Below are positions 22,525 through 34,268 of a DNA stretch of 64,000 bases, piece by piece (position 1 is the first letter of the stretch; each line of letters starts with the position of its first letter). A program made the position numbers and the translations under genes. The DNA comes from Bifiguratus adelaidae (lineage: Eukaryota > Mucoromycota > Endogonomycetes > Endogonales), in contig MVBO01000011.1 in the NCBI GenBank assembly GCA_002261195.1, forward strand, positions 1 to 64,000. Reading direction: 5' to 3'. Under the pieces are notes generated by a model. The model was not told the DNA's origin. It saw nothing but the letters and a program-made list of their open reading frames with translations, and made no database searches.

Positions 22525-24144
22525 CTACAGCAAGTATCGAAAGTTCTTGTTGACACCTGTTTCAGGGGCAACCTCACCGACATCATGATCTTCATCCGGG
22601 AAGACCGACTCCTTTTGCACCGTTGGTTCGCCGTATTTGGCATCCAACTGCCGATTAGCACGAATCAACAAGAGCCGTAATCCCAAGCAGAGGAAGACCC
22701 CAATGGACATGTAGACTAGAATGACAATGTTGGCGACCAGGTAGCGGGGTGGGTTCGTGTACAATTGAGGACCGTAAAAGTTGGAGAGTTGGGAAATCAT
22801 GTTGAGGAGGGCAAATCCGATGGCTTTCTTGTCGCGAGGACCGGGGACGCAGTCGCCCAACCAGGCGAGCGAGACACCGAGGGAAGCCCAGACGCCACCA
22901 CCGCATAAAAAGAGGGAAAAGAAGAGGAGGGCAGTGTTGGTGGTGGAGATTTGGAAGACGTAGCCTACGAGCGCTAAACTCATGCACCCCGCAATGTACC
23001 AACTGCGCGTCTGTTGCCGGTCCGAGAACAAGGATACGATCAGCGACAGAATGGCAGCAAAGAGGTAGACGGGGATGGTCATGTATTGGGTAGTGCTACC
23101 GGTATAGCCAATGTTTTGAATGAAGGTTGGCATAAAGTAATTCAGTTGTCCGCCTGTTTGGATGGCCATAAAGATGACGATAAAGACCCAGATTTTGTAG
23201 TCGATAAGGGCGGCCTTGAGTCCCGACAGCGAGAACTGGCGAAGGAGATCAGACATCAGTTTCCCGCTTCCCCGGGCCCCTCTCGTCAACGCACTCACCT
23301 TCTCTTTGGGTTTGCCCTGTCCCAATCTACGCACGGCGAGATCCCGCTCCTCCGGAGTCAACCACCGGGTGGTGGCAGGGTAATTGGGCAAGGCCCAAAT
23401 GGCAAAGATGGCCACCACAAAGGTAGCGCATCCTTCAATGACAAACAACCATCGCCACCCGCGCATACCCCCGACACCCTCCATGCCTGATACAATGGCT
23501 CCAGCAAAGGCACCACCCAAGGCTCCACTCAACCAATTGCCACAATAGAAGATGGAATTTCGCATGGCAATTTCCTTGGGTTTGTAAAAGGTCGACAGAA
23601 CAAAGACGGCGCCTGGCCAGTAACCTGCTTCGGCGATACCTAGGAATAACCGAACGAGCAAGAGACCCTTGTAATCCTGAACGAGACATGTCAGGGCGCT
23701 AATCACGCTCCAGGTGGCAATCAATATCGGTACTGCGGACAAAACGATGAGTGGGTGGGCGGCGGGTGCAAGGCAGATGTGCTCTATACGTACGATACAA
23801 GGACGGCTTGGTCCGTTCAAGAATCATGTTGCTCGGTACTTGCATGGCAATGACACCCAATGTGTAAATGGATATGGCCCAACTGTATTGACTGTTGGAT
23901 AGCCCCAAATCAGCCTGCAATCCTGCCACCTACATCACGTCAACGTCAATCGCCCGAATGATCCTTCGTTTCATCCAGAACGTACCTTAGCATTCCCGAT
24001 ATTCGAATTGTCGAGTCGTTGACAAATGTAGAGAAAGGTCAACATCGGTACCAGCCGTCGATCCAATTTACGCACGAGCGCCTTTTCGCGCGCCTCCCAG
24101 TCGACGTCCTCGATCGACTCGATGGATACCGCTTTCTCGTCCAT
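22525..24144 (-). CDS. MFS transporter, allantoate/Dal5 (anion:cation symporter) family
   Basis: Three exons (24144-23986, 23929-23794, 23732-22525) encode 500 residues with about 12 membrane segments. The family pattern is clear: RLDNSNIGNAK in helix 1, LQADLGLSNSQYSWAISIYT, PSNMILERTKPS, GIAEAGYWPGAVFVLSTFYK, GWRWLFVIEG and NYPATTRWLTPEE. Dal5-type carriers import allantoate, ureidosuccinate, nicotinate, pantothenate, biotin or similar organic anions across the plasma membrane. The substrate cannot be read from the sequence, and no catabolic partner gene is adjacent. It diverges from TAF7 across 546 bp. Confidence 0.9.
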
Positions 24145-24690
24145 GCCCGGTTGATGTGCGTGTGAATACCGGGTGTGCGTAGCGCGCTATTTAAGCATCC
24201 GGTCTTTCTCACGCTCATTGCCGATACCGAGGATAGCCGCCCGCGCGCACATTCCATTCCATTCCATTCCAAAGGACTTTTAAGCCGATAAGCAAGCATG
24301 CGATGTGATCGGAGAGTCCTACGTGGATGATAAGGGCTGTTGTTTGCTGGATAGAGAATTGAGTACATAGTGAGATAAGGCGTGAAGGATAGGGGAATGG
24401 CATAGGATTAGATGTAGATGTAGGAAACAAGGTACTCTTCATCGATATCAGTCTCTATCGCTTGGTGTTTGTTTATGTCCGGTATCTCCCACAGTTGCTG
24501 GCAAAGACTGTATCTACACCATGACTCTGTGAGATGATGACGACAAAGGTCATTCCACTACATCTCTCTGCTCTCTCTCTCTCTCTCGCTTCTACAAGAC
24601 GACCTCTACTCGTCATTATCCTTATCTATCTTATACTCTCTTACTCCTCTCTTCCGGTAACGCGGCGCGCTCTATATTCACTAGCTACTC
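24145..24690. promoter_or_regulatory. Divergent promoter region, MFS transporter / TAF7
   Basis: 546 bp between two divergent genes. It contains repeated CATTCCATTCCATTCC near 24,250 on the transporter side and a (CT)n tract at 24571-24587 in the probable TAF7 leader. No other gene is seen. Confidence 0.5.
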
Positions 24691-26138
24691 ATGTCAGACG
24701 CTGTTACAGACCAGCCTTCACGGCGCATCAAACTCAAGCTCAAGACATCGACACAGGCCAACGTGATTGAAGTACCCGAGAGACAAGGATCCGACGATGA
24801 GCTTGAAGAGCCTGATCCAGCGTTTGAAGAGCACTTTTTGTTGCGCGTGCCAGAAGAGGTGGCAGAATGGGTGGGTGGTATGGTCAAGCGGCGAGAAGAG
24901 TGGGGAGACACCTTCAAGATTGACATGAAAGGTACGTGCAGGTAGGATTACGCGGTCGCTTATGCATCATGGCTAGATTCTCGACGCGGAACCGCGCAGA
25001 TCAAGGGAAAGCAATACGACGTGAAGCTGGTAGACATGCCAACGATTATGGAGTCGCAGAAGACCATTGATCGCAAGCAGCTCTACAAGGTGGCCGATAT
25101 CTCTCAGGTAGGCACCTGGATGGAGAGGCCAATCGTCGCGTCAAAGGTCGCTCACACGTGAAACCCAGGTGCTCATTATTGAAGAACCCGGTCAAAGCCA
25201 TCCTACGCCTTCTTCTACCCCCTTTCATCATCGATTGTTCCAACCTGACGAGTTTGTATGGCCTCATGGTCTGACGCCGCCTTTGAAACATGTACGCAAG
25301 CGGCGGTTCCGGAAACGCGTCTCCAAAAAGGTAAGCCTTGTTCATACACGTAACCCTGTCTCGAGATTCACGTAACATGTCTAGGCGGTAGAAGTTGTCG
25401 AACGAGAAGTGGAGCGATTATTGCAAGAAGATGCATTGGCCCAAGATGTACAATACGGTAGGTGTCTATCCACGCCGAGTCTTGTCACTCCTAATTGATG
25501 GGTGTTTAATCCCAGAGGTTCAAGAAGCGCAATTTGGCCATCTATCCGATTCCGAAGTCGGTACACCTCACGCTCAACGCATGATGGATATCGACGATAT
25601 GGAAGGCGGAAGGACGCCGTTTCGGGATGGTGAAGGTGATGAAGGTGAAGACGAGGGTGAAGAGGAGGATGACAGCGATGATGATTTGGCTGCGGCGATT
25701 GATCGTGGTTTGGAGGAGCTGGAAGAGGAAGACGAGGATGATGACGAGGATGATAGTGATGAAGAGGAAGAGGAGGAAGATAACGAGGAGGAGAATGAGG
25801 GTGGCGAGGGGAACAAAGAAGGTGCTACGGATGAAGACAAGGAATTGATGCAACAAAAACGCTTGTTGACGGAAGAAGTACGCGATCTGGAGAGGACGAT
25901 TGAATTAAAGAAGGCGGACTTACAGACCGCTCCAAACGCCATCATGGTGGTATGTATAGGCATCGATGCGAGAGGTGACATGGTTGCGGTCAACTGACGC
26001 ATGGTCTCGCAGAAACGATTTGAAGACGTGGTGCGAAAGCTCAACATGGAATTGGAAATGAAGAAATCACAATTGTCCGAGCTCACTACGGCCAAGACCA
26101 ATGAACATCAAGACGACGAGGACGACGAAGAGGAATGA
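24691..26138 (+). CDS. TAF7: Transcription initiation factor TFIID subunit 7 (TAF7)
   Basis: TAF7 is a TFIID subunit that binds TAF1. Six exons (24691-24931, 24977-25107, 25169-25330, 25385-25457, 25516-25949, 26013-26138) give 388 residues. The TAFII55 N-domain is clear: EEHFLLRVPEEVAEW, YDVKLVDMPTIMESQKT, LYKVADISQVLIIEE, EFVWPHGLTPPLKHVRKRRFRK, and VEVVEREVERLLQED. A very acidic Asp/Glu tract follows (25,640-25,830), then a coiled coil. An acidic C-terminal tail (QDDEDDEEE) ends the protein. The last exon begins after a short GT-AG intron. It converges with MAK5, the two stop codons being 190 bp apart. Confidence 0.93.
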
Positions 26139-26328
26139 TGAGGTGCAAGGTGTTTTTCAAAATTATGTGCACAGGGTTGTCATGGGTCTACCCGGGTACA
26201 TTATGGCTTTTGCTTCTTTTTGGGCCGGACAGCGTCCACGGCACGCTCTTGTTTCAAGCCAGGCAGCAAGTTTTTATCGGCACCGTCTGTGGATGCAGCA
26301 TGTGCGTTAGTCTCGTGTTGGGTCTCCT

Positions 26329-29094
26329 TTATGTCCACCTACCTCGATTCGCCTCAAGCAAAGTTGCCGCAAGATCTCGTATGCTTCCACTGGTCAAATA
26401 CTTGGCGCTCGCACCCTGTTGCAACAAGGGCTCCTTGATCATTTGTTTCAATTGTTCCTTCCACGCCATCATTTTGGGTGACATTTTCTTCTTTTTGGAC
26501 GAGGTGGTAGTACTATCAGGCGCATCTGGATCCACCTCCATATCTGCATCCACATCGACGCCAAGTGCTTCTGCCGTCTTTTGCATCCAATTGCTATCGT
26601 GCGTCTCCTGTATGTACGTTTTGATTAATAGATCATTCGCCTACATGGCGCTCTGCATACCTTTTGAGCTTGATGTTCTTCCTTGTCAATCTTGGTCGCC
26701 AACTCCACGCGCTGTTTCAATTTTGCCAGGATGGACCGATCAATGGGAAAATCCGGGTAGGGCTTTCCCCCTCGAAAGACATTACACAGCTTCCGGTATT
26801 GTTTCACTTCTTCAGGCGCCACCAACAAGAGACTGACACCTTCTGAACCCGCTCGAGCCGTACGTCCACTTCGATGGACGTAAATCTCGCCCGAGCGCGG
26901 TAACTGGTAATGAATCACCGCTTCTACAAAGGGAACATCGAGACCTCGAGCCGCCACGTCGGAAGCAACCAGAACGGCCCGTGGATTGGCCTTGAATCGG
27001 TCCAAATTCTTGAGGCGTTGGCGTTGTTGCATTTGAGCATGAAGTCCCAAGACTTCCATGCCCAAAAGTGCAAAGGTGGGTGTGAGACGGCGTATGGAAT
27101 CGATCGAGTTGACAAAGATGAGGGTGCGGCCGGGGTATCGCGTACAAAAGTAGTAGACGTAGGCATCTTTTTGGTTGGCTAGACAATCGATTTTGGATTC
27201 TTGAAGGGTGCTGGGGAGTGTGGATGAGGACGTGAGGTCCACGCGAACCGGTGATGGATCGCTAAACTCGATACGCTTCAAGAGTTCCTCTGTATAAAAG
27301 TCGCGCATGAGGTAACACGTGCCAAGGCACCTCGATTTCCTCGCTTACCCATGGATGCTGTCTCTTTCTTTCCATCCATTTGCTTCCACTTCTTTTTGAC
27401 ATCATAGCGAATGTCATTGTTGAGGGTTGCGGTGAAAATGAATGTTTGCCGTGAGAATGCGACGTCGTCATTGGATGCATCCTCTTTTTGATTTTTCCTG
27501 GATACACGCATAGTAAGATTGAGGCATATTTATGGACCCATTGATTCGTACCTTCGTCGAGAAGAAAGCATATCAAGAATGTGCCCCAGCTCTTTAAAAT
27601 GTCCTCGCTCCAACATTCGATCGGCTTCATCCAGCACAAGATACTTTATGTTTTTTAGCTGTTCGAGATACTCTTCGTTCTGGGATCGTGGTGAATGATT
27701 GTGCTCGCCCACCTGCGAAAAACACGCCTTACCTCTGAGAATATCTCCCAAAATCGACCAGGTGTGGCGACAATGATGTTTGGGTTTTGTCGTAATAGTC
27801 GTTGCTGTTTGTGTACCGACATGCCTCCCACAATGGCCGCTACGCTACATTCGGTGAAGGCAGCTGCCGCGGCAATATGGTCAGTCACTTGCATGGCCAA
27901 TTCTCTGGTGGGCGTAAGAACAAGACCAAGAAGGCCTTCGGCGGTGAGCTTTTTGGCCGTGGCCAGATCATTGATCATGGGCAGACCGAAAGCAAGCGTT
28001 TTTCCCGATCCCTGGAATTCACAGCATGAGTCCTTGCTTATCAACTCACAGAGGCGCAACTACATACCGTCTCAGCTGTGCCAATAATATCTCGCCCCTC
28101 CAGAGCACTTGGAAGCGTAGCTGCTTGGATAGGTGTAGGTTCGCCAAATTTTTGCTTTTGCAAGGCCCTTCGCACGGTTTCTGCGAGCTTGAATTGATCC
28201 CAAGCTGAAATGTCGAAATCTGCGTGATTAAAGATAGTCAGGATGTGAATGACCAAGATGCTTTCCCTTACATACCCGTGTCAACCTCCTCCTCTACCTT
28301 GGTCAATTTGCCATTGGCATTTTGTGAATTGCTCTTGTTGTCTATTTTATCTTTTGTCTTCTTTGACTCCTTTTTCTCAGTTTGACCATTGGCAGCCGGC
28401 TCTTGCTCTTCTTCTGAATACGCCTCTTCAGCCTGTCTGGCCGCCTGATCCGCAGCAGCGCTTTCCTCATTGTAGGTATCTACATCGTAGTAATCTTTGG
28501 TCTCTTCGATGGAGAGAGGAGTCTCAGGAGTCGCCTTGTGTCCCTCGCTTTTCCGTTTCTTGTTGCTCTTCACTTTCTGTAATGATGCGCATCTGATGAG
28601 TAATGACCAACGAGCAGCAGCGACAAATTCAAACGTACCGAGAACTGGATCTGTTTGCCCGTCTTGTCGTCACCGACATAATCCACGGCGATGTCGTCCA
28701 CTTCTTCCAGACACAGAAAGCCGCCAAGATCATCTGTCAGAAGCATGCCCTGCGGATACTGAACCTCTGACCAATCCCAATCATCCACAGAATAGGCATT
28801 CATGGCCTCTCTACCATCAACGGCTCCTCCTTTGCGCTTCTTGGACTTTTTGGATGACATTCCAGGAGAATTGGATGCCTTGGTCTCATTAGGCAAAGGT
28901 GGAGGCGCCTGCGTCGAGATGCGCGCCCATTCTTCGTCCTCAGCGTTCACTCCGTTGACATTGCGTTCACCTTTGCGTTTTGCCAGTCTGCGCGCTTTCT
29001 TGGAAGCTTTGACCTGATCTGTTGTTGCAATCACCTCCTTGCTGTCCCCAATTACAGGCTCATGCACCTCCTTCTTATCCTCAACCACCCACAT
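26329..29094 (-). CDS. MAK5: ATP-dependent RNA helicase MAK5 (DDX24 type)
   Basis: MAK5 is a nucleolar DEAD-box helicase for 60S ribosome assembly. Eight exons (29094-28639, 28576-28276, 28219-28068, 28011-27733, 27712-27552, 27497-27349, 27289-26661, 26607-26329) give about 801 residues. The N-terminal extension is lysine-rich and acidic and includes AYSVDDWDWSEVQ. Motifs in order: F-GEPTPIQAATLPSAL (Q motif region), TAETGSGKT (split by intron 3), TPTRELAMQV, ATPGRFWEI, VLDEADRML, FTATLNNDIR, FVNSIDSIRRL, ASDVAARGLDVP and HRSGRTARAG. The VxHxQ region reads VIHYQLPRSGE. The C-terminal tail is lysine-rich. It is divergent from the DUF1746 gene with 206 bp between start codons. Confidence 0.93.
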
Positions 29095-29300
29095 GTCACA
29101 GTGAACGTTGCCTTGTATTTTTTCTTTTTTCGCCCATGGAATGGAAGCCTAGCAGAAGCCTGCCTTTTTACGTTCACGTGAATGTGTTTCCAGTTGATGC
29201 TTCTAGGGCTTAGGATCGAAGATATAACGTGCGCGAGAGCGGAGAAGCAGAAGACGACGATTGATGCGTCTTTGACGTTAGCCAGCAACTCGACCTTATC

Positions 29301-30068
29301 ATGGGCCGCGTGGCCGTGAGGGACATTATAAAGTCTCTTGACAGACTCTTGTACATTAACTTTGTCTACGTTTACCTATTGGATTCTCGCTTGTCACTGT
29401 TGGTCTTTCGGTTACTGACACAACTGGTGAGTTTATTTTGTGAAGAGACAGTGCCGTGACTCATGGAACTTTAGCAGTTTATATCGCCTATACCTGTTTC
29501 CAACACATTGCGAACCGCTGTCCATCTTGTTCTCTTTGGCTTCTTTATATCCGTGGTATCGCATGGCCTCGGTATCATCTATCGCAAAGGGTTCATTATC
29601 GACTTTGTCGGTCAAGGTGAGGCAGACGAGGCTGCGCGAATCAGGAGCTGACTAACATGACATTAAGCCACTCTACCGGGTCGATTGCATCTCATGTTGA
29701 TTGACTGCGTCATTACGTGTCTTCAGCTATTACTCGTCTTTACCGCCTATGCCCATGGTCACGAGGCTCTATTGGGATCTACAGGTTCACAGCGGCCATC
29801 GCAACCCACCGAATCCCACGACGCCACCACAGAAACCGATAACGCCACCACGCATCAGGACGAAGAGCAGGGAGAGGAGGGAGAAGAGGATGGCGAAGAG
29901 GAGCCGTTGTTCGAGGATGAAGAACGAGAAGATATTGGATTTCGGGAAGAGTACGCCGTCAATCTACAATGGAGGTCATCTCTGCGCAATTACCTTTACG
30001 CTGACCAAGGTGAGGACGGCTTGCTGCAGGGCATACCGAGCTTGAGCCGGCGACGACTGCCGGTATGA
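29301..30068 (+). CDS. DUF1746 protein, Dsc4-like subunit of the Dsc E3 ligase
   Basis: Three exons (29301-29426, 29475-29616, 29668-30068) encode 222 residues. The pattern LDRLLYINFVYVYLLDSRLS, then GIIYRKGFIIDFVGQATLPGR, then LLIDC-like text matches DUF1746, the family of fission-yeast Dsc4. That protein is a membrane subunit of the Golgi Dsc ubiquitin ligase that activates SREBP. Here three or four hydrophobic segments occupy residues 15-125. An acidic Glu-rich segment follows (about 145-180), then a short basic C-terminus. The family call is good; a Dsc4 role is inferred. No other Dsc gene is in the window. Confidence 0.72.
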
Positions 30069-30186
30069 GGACAAAACCACAAGTTGGACATGTCTAGCAA
30101 TACCATTTATAGCATAGCAGGCTTTCCTACTATGAAGCCTATCACTATTGTACAATATGATACACGCCACATAGATGTGATTCAAC

Positions 30187-31060
30187 TCATGGGCTGTCCA
30201 TATCTTTACCTGCATTGCACACCTCTTGCATCCGCTTTCGTGTATTCTTGATGATTCTATCATGGCATGAGCGATCACAACAGTATGACAAGCACACCTG
30301 CCTTGGGTTCACGGATGCCTTCTTGGCGGCAGACAGCACTTGTTCCCAATTCACGAGTGACTTTTTGTTGAATTTACTGAAAAATACATGTCAGCCTTTC
30401 ATCACATCCCTAGACCATCCCCTCACCCCATGCCATCTCGACCGCGTCGCGCACTTGGATATAACTCTTGAATGGTATCAAATAATTGTGTTAGTCGTTT
30501 GGCCATGTGCTGCCCGGCATGTTTCCGTTCATGAATCAGCAACTGCGGCCGTTTGGACCGTTTCATGTCTGCTCGAATGTATCGAGCATTGGCCAAATGT
30601 CCCAGTTCGTCGACCATTTTTTCGTGTAACGCGGACGCCTTTTCCGGAGACTGCGACTCATCCCCATCCCTCTCGCCTTCATCTTCATCTTCATTTTCAC
30701 TATTGACGTCGATGAAGGCGGTAGGCGGTCTTTTCGCCATGTCGATCATTTCATCATCTGACACATATTGAACATTGGTTCTAATCATGCAATAATTATA
30801 AGCCCAAGCTGTCACTCGAATTTTCAAAACCGCTATACGCAGTTACCTTGGAACTGTGGCCGCCGACATGGGCCACGCGGTCGCGGTGGACTCCCTATTT
30901 GATACTACGGTGAGCCACGCGTGATGGAATCTGTGACTTACCCTTCGGCTGGAAACGCAACGCTTTCAGCAAGCCGAGCATTCAGGTCCTCTGTACGGTC
31001 CTCCACTGCGCAGTTGAGAACGAGCTGGTTGTACTCGCGAATCTCATTCTCGTCGCTCAT
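30187..31060 (-). CDS. Acidic/basic protein of unknown function
   Basis: Five exons on the minus strand (31060-30942, 30894-30847, 30780-30427, 30376-30302, 30256-30187) give 221 residues. The N-terminus starts MSDENEIREYNQLVLN. An acidic patch (ENEDEDEGERDGDE) is followed by a basic helical region (RADMKRSKRPQLL, HERKHAGQHMAKRL), and the last exons give KKSLVNWEQVLSAAKK and IIKNTRKRMQEVC. The final intron needs a GC donor (CCAAG|GCAGGT); the GT nearby would give a worse frame. The charge pattern suggests a nuclear or nucleolar protein. I recognise no family and propose no function. Confidence 0.55.
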
Positions 31061-31494
31061 GCGCTCTTTCGCTATGCACCACAAAAATTTGCACGCGATG
31101 TCAATATTGCCTTTTATGGTCGCAATTATTCTCAGGCGGCGGTAGATGCATGCATGGACAGAGACATTGAATGACGTGCATAGTCGAATTAGAAAGGTCT
31201 GTACTGCCTAGATATGTAGATCTAGGTACGTACGATAACAGCGCTGATCTGCGTGTGTACAATAATGTGGTTGCATTGCCAAGTAGGTATTTTGAGAACA
31301 TGGATAGTTTTAGGCCAAAGAGACATGGACGGAATGCTAATTGGCAGTCCTTCAGCGCGATGTGACTCGAATATCTGAGATCGACAGAATGCCAACAAGG
31401 TGATCAAAAGGTATATAAACATAGCACTGTTGTCCTCTCTCATCATCAAGTAAAGCTTTCAAGTCTTCACTCAAGCAAACCTAATCAACCAAAC
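31061..31494. promoter_or_regulatory. Promoter of small secreted protein with TATA box
   Basis: 434 bp between divergent genes. A strong TATA box (GGTATATAAAC) lies at 31410-31420, about 80 bp upstream of the ATG at 31495, and a pyrimidine-rich CT stretch follows it. This resembles SOD1 and suggests high expression of the secreted protein. Confidence 0.6.
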
Positions 31495-31845
31495 ATGAAG
31501 TACACTGCCGTTCTTGCTATTGCCATCGCATCCGTGGCCTCTGTCTCCGCTGCTCCTTCTCCTTTCTACGGTGCCAAAGGTATTGAGACCCCCAACACTG
31601 GCAACAAGATCCAACAATTCCACGATCAAGTCAACTCTGTTGCTCAAGATCAAGAGGACTTCAAGGAGGGTGGTGCCCACCTTGGTTTCGGCGCCGCTGA
31701 GGCTGCTGAGGCCGCTGCCGTCGGTTACCCTCAAGCCGCTCTTGACATCCCCGCCCACGTTCTTGGTATCCCCAAGCCGCTCGGCTACGACTCCCAAATC
31801 AAGAACGGCAAGATCGAGACTCCCTGCGACAACGGCAAGTGCTAA
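31495..31845 (+). CDS. Small secreted protein, unknown family
   Basis: A single exon encodes 116 residues. The first 19-20 residues (MKYTAVLAIAIASVASVSAA) form a typical signal peptide with AXA-type cleavage. The mature protein has no strong domain. It contains GAAEAAEAAA, a repeated Ile-Pro pattern (DIPAHVLGIPKPLG), and only two cysteines, both near the C-terminus (TPCDNGKC). Codons are strongly biased to C-ending ones, as in highly expressed genes, and a TATA box precedes it. It may be a cell-wall or secreted protein. I see no evidence for an effector role and do not assign one. Confidence 0.8.
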   Translation: MKYTAVLAIAIASVASVSAAPSPFYGAKGIETPNTGNKIQQFHDQVNSVAQDQEDFKEGGAHLGFGAAEAAEAAAVGYPQAALDIPAHVLGIPKPLGYDSQIKNGKIETPCDNGKC

Positions 31846-32098
31846 ATGCCCCCAGTTCTCTCGTCTCTCTCTCCATCTTTATTTCAATCTAATGTCATCG
31901 TATTCCTCCTTTCATTAAAACTTTTCTCCACATAACCATCACGTTGTCTCTTCCTTGGGCAATCTTGGCTTTAGCGAATGTAAACTTGCTTATCATCACA
32001 TTCAAATGACATCGGCCAGTAAGGGGTTCGGGATGCGATATGCATTGACAAAATATACATGGGGAAATAGCGATAATTCCTACCGTACAACACGCGGC

Positions 32099-34133
32099 TT
32101 AAACGGCACTAGTGCTACGGTTGTTGCGTTGCTTCAAAATTCTGGGATTGCCGGCAGCATCCAACAAAGAAGCTTCTTCTTCAGCTTCCATCAAGTTCTC
32201 AATGTCTTCATCGGTCGCCGATGCTTGAGGTGCTTTGAAGAGAGCAATGAGGAAGGCGATGGAAAAGACGGCAATAAAGACCCATTGCGCGTAGTAGAAT
32301 ATGACGCCGAACAATGGGATATTGAGGGAGATGCGATTGATTAATGTAGACACCACGGTGGGGGTACAAATGTCTGTTGCATATCGTGTTAGAACGGCAT
32401 GAAAACAGTGCGGCAGGATTTACCTGGTGGCGCTGTGATGTCGCAAGGCACAATGAGCTCTGGATACTTTGTACAATCGCGAGCACCATTGTCAGTATGA
32501 TTACACTAGATAGTAATCGTTAGTCTGGGAATATGAGTGAACAAGAGCATTAAGACTTACAAATTTTTGATTGCCAAAGTGTGAATACTCTGGCGCGACA
32601 ACCATCGTCAATGTGTAATTCAACGCGAGAAGACTCAACATCATCAACACAGTGCCAAAAAGCAAAGCTTGCGGTTGTGTAGCGGCTTTGCGGATCTTGT
32701 ACAGAGTGATCCACATAAATCGCACGCCGATGTGGAGAAGGCCAGACACGGTGGCAAAGAAGAAAACGAGGACAATCAACAGGACCAGCACCAGATCCAC
32801 AGGGAAAAACTAACAGGTGTCAACAAGATGCAATACATGTTTGGTTTGAACCTTACCCTTTCGATCCTCACAAGGATCCAGTCGAGCGGATTGATAATCG
32901 CAGTGTTTGGCAGAATGTATCCGCACTTGGCACCACAAAATGAATTTCGTAACTTGTCGATACTTGTCATGGTCATGGATACGACCACGAGGATACTCAA
33001 ACAAAGGACGATGAGACCAATCAAAAACTGAAAGGACGCGTGAGACATGGTGGACTCAGGCAAACTTGTTGACTAACCTCAAACGGTCTCACCACTTTGA
33101 GCAATTTGGACCACCAGCTGTGCTCAGTTTCTTCAATGTTGCGAAGTCGTCGCGCCAAGACGCTGTATCTTCGTAGTCAGACATTGTGCGAAAAAGTCCG
33201 AGCAAATTATGATGATTTACCTTTCCTGCATCTCAAGTGCATCAAGGTGCTTTCTGTCTCGCGTGCTCATGGAAGCATTATTGTTCGCGTACTTTGCAGT
33301 GATGGCGCGTTGATTTTCCCGGTTGATGGCAAGACGGGCAGACACTTCTTGATCTTCGGTTTGAATGTCACGTCGTCCTTTGATCATGCCAATAGGTAGT
33401 AGTGACATGCCGGGCGCAGTGTAAAATATGAAGACGATGGTTCCGACCAACATCAGGATAGCTGTAATGAGAGACAAGGCTCTCTCGCCAACTGCGAATC
33501 AGGGATTACTGAGCCGCCAGCAACACAAAAGCAAAAATTGTTGCAGGGAAACTTACTGTTTTCGCTGATCAGGTTCCTGAACCAATCCAGATCGATCTTG
33601 CCATCGTTGGCGGGATGTATAAACAATCCTACGAGAACGATGATGATCGAAATCACCACAAAAAAGGAGGTGTACTTGAAAGCACCAGCAACACGCTATA
33701 GCATTTTGCGTGAATACTCAGGCGACAAGCTACATGTACCGCTCACCTCTCTGGTTGTCCTATCCTCCTCGTACTCTTCATAGAAAAAGTAGGTGAACGG
33801 AATGATGAGAAAACTGAAGACGGCAATAGCAGCATAGCAACTATAATACACCGCCCGAACGATAAACGTGATCCAGTAGACGGTATCAGGCGTTGCCCAG
33901 TCCTTTTTGAGTCCAGTTGACTTGTCGACCGTGGACGATACGAGAAAGATATCCACCGGGAATAGGGTCAGCGTCGCAAAGAGGAGTGACAGACCCGCAA
34001 TGGTCACAGCTGTCGCAAGGAGTTCAGACTCGCGTCTGTCTTGGTAATACGTAACGAAAGCTATGGAAAGGAAGACAAAGCATGCCACAATTATACCATA
34101 TACTATCCAAGCCCACGAAATGAGTCCGAGCAT
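32099..34133 (-). CDS. LMBR1-like protein, probable lysosomal/vacuolar cobalamin transporter (LMBD1)
   Basis: Eight exons on the minus strand (34133-33747, 33695-33557, 33491-33221, 33162-33078, 33027-32857, 32809-32561, 32505-32424, 32373-32099) give 552 residues with about nine membrane spans. Diagnostic stretches are FPVDIFLVSSTVD with DWATPD, IPFTYFFYEEYEED, TAPGMSLLPIGMIKG, a conserved FFPVDLVLV, LNYTLTMVVAPEYSHFGNQ, and CTPTVVSTLINRISLN. LMBD1 takes part in cobalamin export from lysosomes in animals. Many fungi lack B12 use, so its fungal role is uncertain. The ATG at 34133 opens the first membrane helix. Confidence 0.88.
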
Positions 34134-34268
34134 AATCAACAAGTGCAAGACGTCATTATTGGCTCGAGCGCTGCCTTGGTGCCCGTGTGACTGTTGTTGC
34201 CTTTTACGGCATGTATTGTTTGGAGACGTGGATCAAGAGGCGCGAAACGTCCTCTCGGCAATCGTTCT

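Noticed and set aside
23014-23490. Plus-strand 158-codon frame
   Set aside because: Antisense to the MFS transporter; no motif, composition of a shadow.
25542-26101. Minus-strand Ser-rich frames opposite TAF7
   Set aside because: Mirror of the Asp/Glu tract of TAF7; polyserine is the expected antisense product.
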